Translations under genes and position numbers: made by a program | Source: an uncultured Flavobacteriaceae bacterium | GTDB lineage: Bacteria > Bacteroidota > Bacteroidia > Flavobacteriales > Flavobacteriaceae | Assembly (NCBI GenBank): GCA_934675205.1 | Contig: CAKUPQ010000002.1 | Location: 310,001 to 374,000, forward strand | DNA: 64,000 bases | Reading direction: 5' to 3' | Notes under the pieces: generated by a model | Database searches by the model: none | Told to the model about the DNA's origin: nothing | Seen by the model: only the letters and a program-made list of their open reading frames with translations | Part shown: positions 51,284 to 59,849 of the stretch, piece after piece | How the letters are laid out: each line of letters begins with the position of its first letter | Position numbering within the stretch: the first letter of the stretch is position 1

Positions 51284-52435
51284 ATGATAACAAGGCAGGT
51301 CATTACCAAATTAAAGGAAATGGCAGGAAAATTTCCTGTCATAACCATTACAGGTCCGAGACAGTCGGGCAAAACTACGCTTTGCAGACAATTGTTTGCA
51401 GACTATCGGTATGTATCGCTTGAAAATCCTGATATGCGTTCGTATGCCGAAAATGACCCGAGAGGTTTTTTGGAAGAATACAATAATCGTGTTATTATTG
51501 ACGAGGCTCAGAATGTACCTCAATTATTTTCGTACATACAAGGAATTGTTGATGAAAGAAAACAAGCAGGACAATATATTCTTACAGGTTCACAAAACTT
51601 TTTGCTTTTGGAAAAAATAAGCCAATCTTTGGCAGGACGAGCTTATATTTTTCATTTACTGCCTTTCAGTCAAAGTGAAATTGCCCAAAAATACAGTCAG
51701 GATTTGTTTCAGTCATTGTGGAATGGAAGCTATCCTGCCATTTATGACAGACAGATTTCCCCTTCCGATTATTTTCCGTCTTACATACAAACCTATATAG
51801 AACGTGATGTAAGAAGCGTAATGCAGATAAAAGATTTGAACCTTTTTATTACATTTTTAAAAGTTTGTGCAGGAAGAACAGGACAACTGTTTAATGCTTC
51901 TGCCATTGCCAATGAGATAGATGTGGATTACAAAACGGTTCAGAATTGGCTTTCTGTTTTGGAAACGAGTTTTATCGTTTTTCGTCTGAATCCTTGGTAT
52001 GTTAATTTCAATAAAAGAATTGTCAAATCACCTAAATTGTACTTTTACGATACGGGTTTAGCCTGTTATTTGTTGGGAATAAACAAAGCAGAAGAACTGA
52101 ATTTTCACTATGCTAAAGGAGCTTTGTTTGAAAATTACGTCATTACCGAATACCTCAAAAATAGCCGAAACAAAGGAGATAACAGTAATCCGTATTTTTG
52201 GAGGGATAACGTAGGAAATGAAATTGATTTATTAGAAGATTTGGGACAACAGCTTAAAATTATCGAAATAAAATCAGGAAAAACCATTAGAGACGACTTC
52301 TTTAAAGGCTTAACCTATTTTGAGAAAATACAATCCAATTATACGGTTGCTAAATATTTGATTTATGGAGGGAATGCCTCAAGAAAGCAATACGAAACAC
52401 AAGTTTTGCCTTGGAATAAAACAGATAAACTATAA
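51284..52435 (+). CDS. AAA ATPase with C-terminal DUF4143 (PD-(D/E)xK-like) domain
   Basis: A 383-residue protein. Residues 1-160 form an AAA_14-type ATPase domain: Walker A GPRQSGKT 24-31, Walker B VIIDEAQ 70-76 and sensor-like GSQNFLL from 102. Residues about 190-383 form the DUF4143 domain, with a helix-turn-helix-like part (NASAIANEIDVDYKTVQNWLSVLETSFIV). The end shows LFENYVITEYL, GNEIDLL (311-317) and IEIKSGK (327 onward), an ExxD...ExK layout like PD-(D/E)xK nucleases. Family members are common and patchily distributed in archaea and Bacteroidota. The biochemical role is unsettled. It lies between inverted hairpins. Confidence 0.88.
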   Translation: MITRQVITKLKEMAGKFPVITITGPRQSGKTTLCRQLFADYRYVSLENPDMRSYAENDPRGFLEEYNNRVIIDEAQNVPQLFSYIQGIVDERKQAGQYILTGSQNFLLLEKISQSLAGRAYIFHLLPFSQSEIAQKYSQDLFQSLWNGSYPAIYDRQISPSDYFPSYIQTYIERDVRSVMQIKDLNLFITFLKVCAGRTGQLFNASAIANEIDVDYKTVQNWLSVLETSFIVFRLNPWYVNFNKRIVKSPKLYFYDTGLACYLLGINKAEELNFHYAKGALFENYVITEYLKNSRNKGDNSNPYFWRDNVGNEIDLLEDLGQQLKIIEIKSGKTIRDDFFKGLTYFEKIQSNYTVAKYLIYGGNASRKQYETQVLPWNKTDKL

Positions 52436-52438
52436 ATG

Positions 52439-52479
52439 TTTCTTACAAATTAGGAATATAACTCCTAATTTGTAAGAAA
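52439..52479. repeat. Right terminal hairpin of the ATPase element
   Basis: A perfect 17-bp stem (52439-52455 with 52463-52479) around the loop ATATAAC. The inner 33 bases are the exact reverse complement of the left hairpin core. It starts three bases after the ATPase stop codon and has no T run after it. Confidence 0.92.
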
Positions 52480-52532
52480 TGATTTTAAAGTGAAATGTTT
52501 GTTGTGATAAACAAATGTAATTTTTGATTAAA

Positions 52533-53657
52533 ATGAAACAAACCTATTTAGATAACGCATCAACAACTCAAATTCGTAACGAAGTAATTGAGGTAATGAC
52601 TGATATACTGAAAAATACTTTCGGAAATCCGTCTTCTACGTACTCGACAGGAAGAAGTGCAAAGGCTGTTATCGAAACTTCGAGAAAGCAGGTTGCCAAA
52701 TATCTGAATGCGACTTCGCAGGAAATTATTTTTACGTCTTCTGCAACGGAGGCTAACAATTGGATTTTACTCAATGCAGTGCAATACCTTAAAATTCAGA
52801 GGATTATTACTTCAAAAATCGAACATCACGCAGTTTTGAATACGGTTTTGGAACTGCAAAAAGAGTTCGGAATTGAGGTTGCTTTCGTGGATTTGCTCGA
52901 AAATGGAAACATCAATCTGAATCATTTAGAGGAACTTCTCAAGGACGAAAAACCGACTTTAGTCAGCTTGATGTATGTGAATAACGAAACAGGAAATGTT
53001 TTGGATATTCAGAAAGTAGGAGAGTTATGTAAGGAAAATAAGGCTTATTTTCATTCGGATACCGTTCAGGCAATCGGAAAAATCAACATAGATGTACAGA
53101 AATTGCACATAGATTTTTTAATCGGAACAGCTCATAAATTTCATGGACCAAAAGGAATCGGGTTTGTTTTTGCAAGAAAAGGAACTTCGTTAAAGCCTTT
53201 GTTTTTCGGAGGAAGTCAGGAAAAAGGAATCAGAGCAGGAACGGAATCTACACATCAGATTGTCGGACTTGCCAAAGCATTGGAACTTTCGTACGATAAT
53301 TTAGAATCTGAAGCAGCATATATTTTGTCTTTAAAAAATTATCTGATTGAACAATTAGACCAAAATTTTAGAGGCTATAAAATAAACGGGGATTCCAACG
53401 GAATTTATAATATTCTGAATGTTCAACTACCACTTTCGGAAAGCGTAACTTCTACGATTTTGTTTACTTTGGATATGAAAGGAATTGCGGTTTCTCGTGG
53501 CAGTGCCTGTCAGTCGGGAAGTCTTTTGCCCTCTCACGTTTTAAAAGAAATCTTACCCGAAAACGAAATTAACAAACCCTCAATCCGAATTTCGTTGAGC
53601 CATTTTAATACCAAAGAAGATATTGAAAGGTTAGTGGAGGCTTTGAAAGGATTGTAA
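52533..53657 (+). CDS. Cysteine desulfurase (NifS/IscS-like)
   Basis: A 374-residue PLP enzyme that takes sulfur from cysteine for Fe-S clusters or thio-modified tRNA. It begins YLDNASTTQIRNEV, the PLP lysine is near 202 (GTAHKFHGPKG) and the sulfur-carrying Cys near 326 (SRGSACQSGS) lies on a longer loop typical of the IscS/NifS group. The start at 52533 matches the family. A TTG nine bases upstream is less likely. The 5' end is duplicated beyond the inserted ATPase module, which has replaced the original upstream sequence. Confidence 0.93.
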   Translation: MKQTYLDNASTTQIRNEVIEVMTDILKNTFGNPSSTYSTGRSAKAVIETSRKQVAKYLNATSQEIIFTSSATEANNWILLNAVQYLKIQRIITSKIEHHAVLNTVLELQKEFGIEVAFVDLLENGNINLNHLEELLKDEKPTLVSLMYVNNETGNVLDIQKVGELCKENKAYFHSDTVQAIGKINIDVQKLHIDFLIGTAHKFHGPKGIGFVFARKGTSLKPLFFGGSQEKGIRAGTESTHQIVGLAKALELSYDNLESEAAYILSLKNYLIEQLDQNFRGYKINGDSNGIYNILNVQLPLSESVTSTILFTLDMKGIAVSRGSACQSGSLLPSHVLKEILPENEINKPSIRISLSHFNTKEDIERLVEALKGL

Positions 53658-53678
53658 ATGAATTTAGAAAAACAAGAA

Positions 53679-54293
53679 ATGAATATTTTATTGTACCCGA
53701 CATATTTCCCGTCTGTAGCTCATTTTGCAGCTATGCTCCAAGCGGACAAAATAACTTTTGAGGTTGAAGACAACTTCCAAAAGCAAACCAACCGAAACCG
53801 AACGTATATTTATAGTCCGAGTGGAAAACAACTTTTGAATATTCCCATAAAGCATTCAGGGAGTGTTCCTCATCAGAAATACAAAGAAATCCAAATCGAC
53901 TATTCGGAAAATTGGCAGAAAATACATTGTAAATCTTTGGAAATGGCTTACAGAAGTTCGCCTTTTTTTGAATATTTTGAAGATGATTTGATGCCTTTGT
54001 TTGAGGATAAGCACAAGTTTTTGTTGGATTATAACTTTGAATTGTTTGCCATTCTTCAGTCGTGCTTGGGAGTGAATCTTGCATTTGACAAAACAGCCGA
54101 ATACATCAAAAAAACTGAAAATATAACGGATTTCAGATATTTGGCTGACGGAAAAAAAGTAACTCATAATTTTGAATCCTACACACAGGTTTTTGAGGAC
54201 AAGCACGGATTTTTGAGCGATTTGTCTGTATTGGATTTGTTGTTCAACGAGGGAAGATATGCAGTTGATTATCTGAAAAGGCAAGAGCTATAA
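53679..54293 (+). CDS. WbqC family protein
   Basis: A 204-residue cytoplasmic protein of the WbqC family: YPTYFPSVAHFAAMLQADKITFEVEDNFQKQTNRNRTYI, GKQLLNIPIKHSG, KIHCKSLEMAYRSSPFFEYFEDDL. WbqC proteins occur in surface polysaccharide gene clusters and may act on sugar intermediates, but no reaction is established. The family usually starts just before the PTYFPS block, so ATG 53679 is preferred; ATG 53658, directly after the desulfurase stop, would add seven residues. It is probably co-transcribed with the desulfurase. Confidence 0.85.
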   Translation: MNILLYPTYFPSVAHFAAMLQADKITFEVEDNFQKQTNRNRTYIYSPSGKQLLNIPIKHSGSVPHQKYKEIQIDYSENWQKIHCKSLEMAYRSSPFFEYFEDDLMPLFEDKHKFLLDYNFELFAILQSCLGVNLAFDKTAEYIKKTENITDFRYLADGKKVTHNFESYTQVFEDKHGFLSDLSVLDLLFNEGRYAVDYLKRQEL

Positions 54294-54347
54294 AGACTAA
54301 AAACCACTTTTTTTCGTTACTTTTACCGTAGGTAAAACCACAATCGG

Positions 54348-56006
54348 GTGAGAATTTTTATTTGTTTTTTGTTTTTGGTAATGGGTAATTTTGTTTTTGC
54401 TCAAAATTTCTATTTGGAATTACAATCTGAATCGGAAAAAGAGCTGAAAACGATTGATTCGCTTTCGTATCAAAAAACACATCTAAATCCGAAATCAGTA
54501 ACGGACGAAGTCGGAAATTTTTCCGAAAAACTCACTAAAACCGGATATTTGCAGCATCGTGTTTTTCCTACTAAAAAAGCGAATGATTCCACTTTTACGG
54601 TTTTATTTGCGTTAGGACAAAAAACAGATTTTATCCGTATTTCAACCTCAAAAGCTCCCTATCTGAAAGAAACGGGAATGGTGGAAAGCGATTCTCTGAT
54701 GATTCCATTTTCGGAGGTTGAGAGTTTTATGAATTCCGTTATGCAAAAACTCGAAATCAGAGGATATTCGATGTCGAAAGTAAAGTTAGAGCATTTTTCG
54801 TTTGACAAAAATATACTAAAATCGGAGCTTACGGAACAAATCAGCTCCAAAAGACAGCTTGATGATATTGTAGTTATGGGCTACGAAAAATTTTCGGAGG
54901 GACACAAACGTCAGCTCAAACGAATGTACAAAAACCGAGTTTTTAATCAGGAAACCCTGAAAGAATTACATCAGGACATTCAGAAAATGGCGTTTGTAAA
55001 TCAGACAAAAGCACCCGAAATTCTGTTTACCCAAGATTCTACTCGGGTTTTTTTGTATTTGGAAAAAGCACGAGCCAATAATTTTGACGGATATGTTGGT
55101 TTTACAACAGACGAAAATGACAAAGTTGTTTTTACGGGATATTTGGATTTGTTGCTTCAGAATGCACTTAACACAGGAGAAAAATTCAAATTATATTGGA
55201 AAAATGACGGAAACGACCAACAGACTTTTGATTTTTCGGGAGAGCTTCCGTATATCTTTAATTCGCCTTTGGCTTTGAAGGGAAATCTCAATATTTTCAA
55301 ACAGGACAGCACATTTCAGACGACCAAAACTAATTTTGATTTGGGTTATTATTTCAAATACAACACAAGAGCTTATTTGGGTTATGCTTCGATGAGTTCG
55401 AATGATATTCAAAGTGTGAATACTGCCAGTCTGAACGATATTGAGAGCAAGTTTTTTACTTCTACGTTTGAATATTTCGATTTGAACCGGGAAGATTTTT
55501 TATTTTCCGAAAAACGGAATTTTATGCTGAAAGCCGGAATCGGAAATCGGGAATCTTCCTTTGGAAATAACAAGCAGTTTTTTGTTCAATTAAACGGATT
55601 TAATAATTTTTATCTGAACGAAAAAAACCTCATCAATCTGAAAATTGATAGCTATTATTTAGACAGTGATTCGTATGTAATCAACGAATTATATCGTTTT
55701 GGAGGGATAAATTCAGTTAGAGGATTTAACGAAAATTCACTTCAAGCCAATTTCTTTTCGGGGATTATGGCTGAATACCGCTATGTTTTAGCTCCCACGA
55801 TGTACGTTCATTCGATTACCGATTTTGGGTATTTTCAGGACAAAGCAACCGATATAAATCAGAATCTTTTAGGGCTTGGTTTTGGTTTCGGACTTTATAC
55901 CAACAACGGACTTTTTAATATTGTCTATGCCAACGGAAGTGCAGACGGACAGGAAATCAAATTCTCGAATTCCATTGTGCATTTGAGTTTTAAAGCAAGG
56001 TTTTAG
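54348..56006 (+). CDS. Outer-membrane beta-barrel protein (BamA/TamA-related)
   Basis: A 552-residue exported protein starting at GTG with a signal peptide (IFICFLFLVMGNFVFAQ). Residues about 30-210 look like POTRA-type segments, and residues about 230-552 are alternating strands ending in VHLSFKARF with a terminal Phe, as in outer-membrane barrels. A RGFNENSLQ-like block near 460 resembles the RGF/Y loop motif of Omp85 proteins. It may be a small Omp85 member for outer-membrane assembly or export; the exact group is uncertain. It lies downstream of the WbqC gene. Confidence 0.75.
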   Translation: MRIFICFLFLVMGNFVFAQNFYLELQSESEKELKTIDSLSYQKTHLNPKSVTDEVGNFSEKLTKTGYLQHRVFPTKKANDSTFTVLFALGQKTDFIRISTSKAPYLKETGMVESDSLMIPFSEVESFMNSVMQKLEIRGYSMSKVKLEHFSFDKNILKSELTEQISSKRQLDDIVVMGYEKFSEGHKRQLKRMYKNRVFNQETLKELHQDIQKMAFVNQTKAPEILFTQDSTRVFLYLEKARANNFDGYVGFTTDENDKVVFTGYLDLLLQNALNTGEKFKLYWKNDGNDQQTFDFSGELPYIFNSPLALKGNLNIFKQDSTFQTTKTNFDLGYYFKYNTRAYLGYASMSSNDIQSVNTASLNDIESKFFTSTFEYFDLNREDFLFSEKRNFMLKAGIGNRESSFGNNKQFFVQLNGFNNFYLNEKNLINLKIDSYYLDSDSYVINELYRFGGINSVRGFNENSLQANFFSGIMAEYRYVLAPTMYVHSITDFGYFQDKATDINQNLLGLGFGFGLYTNNGLFNIVYANGSADGQEIKFSNSIVHLSFKARF

Positions 56007-56011
56007 GTTGG

Positions 56012-56767
56012 TTATTTTTTATTTGCAACAGCTACATATTTTTCCAAAGCCATTGTCATAGAAGGGGTTTCGGGAGTGGGAGCAAAAATATCTACTCTCA
56101 ATCCTTGTTCTTCGGCTTCTTTTTTTGTAGTTGCCCCAAAAACAGCGATTCTCGTTTTGTTTTGTTTGAAATCAGGAAAGTTTTTGAATAATGATTTGAT
56201 TCCCGTTGGGCTGAAAAATGCCAAAACATCGTAATAAACATCTTTCAAATCCGATAAATCACTCATTACGGTTTTGTAGAAAACACCTTGTGTCCAATCA
56301 ACTCCCAGATTGTCAAGGGTTTGAGGGATATCAAAGTTGAGTTGGTCAGAGGCAGGAAGTAAAAACTTTTCTGTCTTATATTTTTTAATAAGTGGAGCCA
56401 AATCGGCAAATTCTTTTTGACCAACATATATTTTGCGTTTTCTGTACACCACATATTTTTGCAAATAAAAAGCAATTGCTTCTGATTGACAAAAATATTT
56501 TAAATCTTCGGGAACTTTATAACGCATTTCTTCTGCTAATCTAAAGAAATGGTCAATCGAATTTCTGCTCGTCAGTATAATGGCAGTGAAGTTGTTCAGG
56601 TCGATTCGCTGACTTCTCACGTCTTTAGCACTTGTACCCTCTACGTGAATAAAAGGTCTGAAATCTACTTTTATTTTGTATTTGTTCTGCAAATCGAAAT
56701 AAGGCGAATTTTCCGCTTTTGGTTCGGGTTGAGATACTAAAATTGATTTTACTTTGTCCAATATCAT
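56012..56767 (-). CDS. hemD: Uroporphyrinogen-III synthase
   Basis: A 251-residue enzyme that cyclises hydroxymethylbilane to uroporphyrinogen III in heme synthesis. HemD proteins are weakly conserved, but VKSILVSQPEPKAENSPYFDL at the N-terminus, FTAIILTSRNSIDHFFRL near 60-77, LLPASDQLNFDIPQTLD and DVLAFFSPTGIKSLFKNFP (the uracil-like ring pocket) are recognisable. It starts 10 bases after a DUF4271 gene on the same strand, a pairing seen in other flavobacteria. Confidence 0.88.
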   Translation of the reverse strand: MILDKVKSILVSQPEPKAENSPYFDLQNKYKIKVDFRPFIHVEGTSAKDVRSQRIDLNNFTAIILTSRNSIDHFFRLAEEMRYKVPEDLKYFCQSEAIAFYLQKYVVYRKRKIYVGQKEFADLAPLIKKYKTEKFLLPASDQLNFDIPQTLDNLGVDWTQGVFYKTVMSDLSDLKDVYYDVLAFFSPTGIKSLFKNFPDFKQNKTRIAVFGATTKKEAEEQGLRVDIFAPTPETPSMTMALEKYVAVANKK

Positions 56768-56777
56768 ACTTAATAAA

Positions 56778-57437
56778 TCAATGTTTTGTAAGCCAATAGT
56801 ATGTAAAATAATACGGTGCTATTTCAAGTGTGCAAAGATACAAAATAAAATAAAATAAATTGCCGATAATTTCTTTTTGAAAAATACGAAACGAAATCAG
56901 GTTAATAATAAGATTCAGAATAATGAAAATGCCTATAAATAAGTAAGTTATGTTGTCTATAGAAGTTTTTCCGTAGAACATCAAAAAAGTTAAAAATAAC
57001 ATGATCAACCCTAAATACATTCGGTATGATGCCTGATAAAACAAAAAATGACTGTAAAAATCCTGAATATCAAAAAGGAAAGCAATGCTTTTTTCGATAA
57101 GATATTTCAACGAAATAAAAAATAATAAAAAAGCAAAAATCTGAATAAACGAAATAAAACTATTCTTATTCAGATAGCCTAAATTCCCGAGAACTATATG
57201 TATAAACAATGAAAAAGAAATCATCTGAATAAATATCAGTATAACCGAAAACCAATTCAAATTCTCCTCGTTATACAGTTTGATGTATTTATTGGTATAG
57301 AGCAATCCCAGAAAATCATTAAACTGCTTTTGAAAAACCGATTTCAAAACCACAACCAACAGAAAACTTCCGATAAAAAGAAAAGCAACCCAAGAATTAT
57401 CTTGAGTCGCTCTTTCTATAAGTTGTAATTTATCCAT
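56778..57437 (-). CDS. DUF4271 membrane protein
   Basis: A 219-residue inner-membrane protein with about six hydrophobic segments and few charged loops. The N-terminal MDKLQLIERATQDNSWVAFLFIGSFLLVVVLKSVFQKQFNDFL and the order of helices match the DUF4271 family of Bacteroidota. No function is known. It is directly upstream of hemD in one transcription unit. A role in heme or envelope function is only suggested by position. Confidence 0.82.
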   Translation of the reverse strand: MDKLQLIERATQDNSWVAFLFIGSFLLVVVLKSVFQKQFNDFLGLLYTNKYIKLYNEENLNWFSVILIFIQMISFSLFIHIVLGNLGYLNKNSFISFIQIFAFLLFFISLKYLIEKSIAFLFDIQDFYSHFLFYQASYRMYLGLIMLFLTFLMFYGKTSIDNITYLFIGIFIILNLIINLISFRIFQKEIIGNLFYFILYLCTLEIAPYYFTYYWLTKH

Positions 57438-57465
57438 TTTTTACTACGAATTTTTACGAATACTA

Positions 57466-57534
57466 CGAATTTTTGCGAATCTTTTCAAATGTTCCGAATA
57501 CAGTTGTTCTATTCGTGAAATTCGCAAAAATTCG
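57466..57534 (-). terminator. Inverted repeat, probable terminator of eno
   Basis: 57466-57480 (CGAATTTTTGCGAAT) and 57520-57534 are 15-bp perfect inverted copies, 39 bases apart, directly after the eno stop codon. A further ACTACGAATTTTTACGAAT unit at 57443 shows that this is also a dispersed repeat. Confidence 0.55.
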
Positions 57535-57535
57535 T

Positions 57536-58840
<1,305 letters not shown>

Positions 58841-58882
58841 CTAAAAAATTTAAAAAAGCGAAATAATCTAAAAAATAAAGTG

Positions 58883-58890
58883 CAAAAGTA
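58883..58890 (-). promoter_or_regulatory. Promoter -7 box TACTTTTG for eno
   Basis: Minus-strand TAnnTTTG match 54 bases upstream of the eno start. Confidence 0.45.
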
Positions 58891-58907
58891 CGATTTTTGT
58901 TTAAAGT

Positions 58908-59846
58908 TTAAGGTTCAAATTTTAAAGAGTTTATCCCCTCATTTATAAATTCTTGTTTATTGGTTTTATCGAATACCCCTTTTTTAATTATTTCATTAAA
59001 CCAAAGCGAATATTTTTTAGCTCCTTTGTGGTTCAGATGTATAACATCTCCGAATTCTTCATCAGAAAGAGGGAATTTAGCAAAATCTAAAAATTCAAAT
59101 TCTTTATATTTTGTATGTAAAAGATACTGAAAAATAACTTCGTTATCAAAGCCCTTATAATTCTTATTGAGCGGACTGCGAATCAGAAAAACTTCCACAT
59201 TATTCTCTTTGCAAAAAGTTATCATTTTATCGAGATATTCAATATTATAGACAGAAATTAAATCAGCAGCTGCTTGTTCTTCTGTTGTAAGACTCTCTTC
59301 TTCTTGTTCTGATGAATCGGTAAAGTTTCGTTCTAAATATTTATATCCTCCGATTTCAGTTGTATAATTCAACCGTTTGAATAACATTTTAAAGTTTGAG
59401 CTAAACGAAACTGAAAAACTTGACTTGAAGTAATTCGGATTATTTTTCAACAATAAATTAATATCTTCTTTATTCATAAAAGAAACATATTTCGGAAATC
59501 GGTATGAAATGTATTTATCTTCCCAAATGCGATTATCCATATATTCTTTAATCTGATTATTTGTAAATTCTATCAAAATTCTATCAATATGCGGATTTTG
59601 TTCGATTAGTTTTTTTACTTTGATGTAATTATAAAAATAAGTTTCTCCCGATTCAGAATAATTAGAAACTCCAAAAATTAAAGAATCGTTATAAGCACAT
59701 TCAGAATGTGAATGTCCTATGATTAGCGTTGTGTTTTTGGGGTCTATTCTAAAATCTGAAAAATAGCGGTTTAGCCCGAATACCAAAAGGAATATTAGGA
59801 GTAAAACGCTTATAAAACCTAAAACTTTACGTAAAAACTTTTTCAT
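58908..59846 (-). CDS. SGNH/DltD-like membrane-anchored accessory protein
   Basis: A 312-residue protein with one N-terminal membrane helix (about 10-27) and an extracytoplasmic domain. TTLIIGHSHSECAYNDSLI near 40-57 resembles the first block of SGNH/DltD-type esterase folds, with a Ser after GHS. A possible later acid-base pair is seen in DEEFGDVIHLNHKGAKKYS near 275. It starts three bases after an MBOAT acyltransferase gene, so it probably works with it in acylating a surface polymer, as AlgJ/AlgX or DltD do. The polymer is unknown. Confidence 0.68.
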   Translation of the reverse strand: MKKFLRKVLGFISVLLLIFLLVFGLNRYFSDFRIDPKNTTLIIGHSHSECAYNDSLIFGVSNYSESGETYFYNYIKVKKLIEQNPHIDRILIEFTNNQIKEYMDNRIWEDKYISYRFPKYVSFMNKEDINLLLKNNPNYFKSSFSVSFSSNFKMLFKRLNYTTEIGGYKYLERNFTDSSEQEEESLTTEEQAAADLISVYNIEYLDKMITFCKENNVEVFLIRSPLNKNYKGFDNEVIFQYLLHTKYKEFEFLDFAKFPLSDEEFGDVIHLNHKGAKKYSLWFNEIIKKGVFDKTNKQEFINEGINSLKFEP

Positions 59847-59849
59847 GTT

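Larger units (their letters stand above)
51222..52479 (+). mobile_element. Candidate mobile module: AAA/DUF4143 gene bounded by inverted hairpins
   Basis: A unit of about 1.26 kb holding a single gene and its promoter, bounded by two hairpins that are inverted copies of each other including the asymmetric loop (GTTATAT left, ATATAAC right). On both outer sides lies the same 44-bp start of a cysteine desulfurase gene (51147-51190 and 52530-52573). No transposase, integrase or recombinase is present. The flanking duplication shows that the unit was placed upstream of the desulfurase by insertion or by recombination with related DNA. Mobility itself is inferred. Confidence 0.6.
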
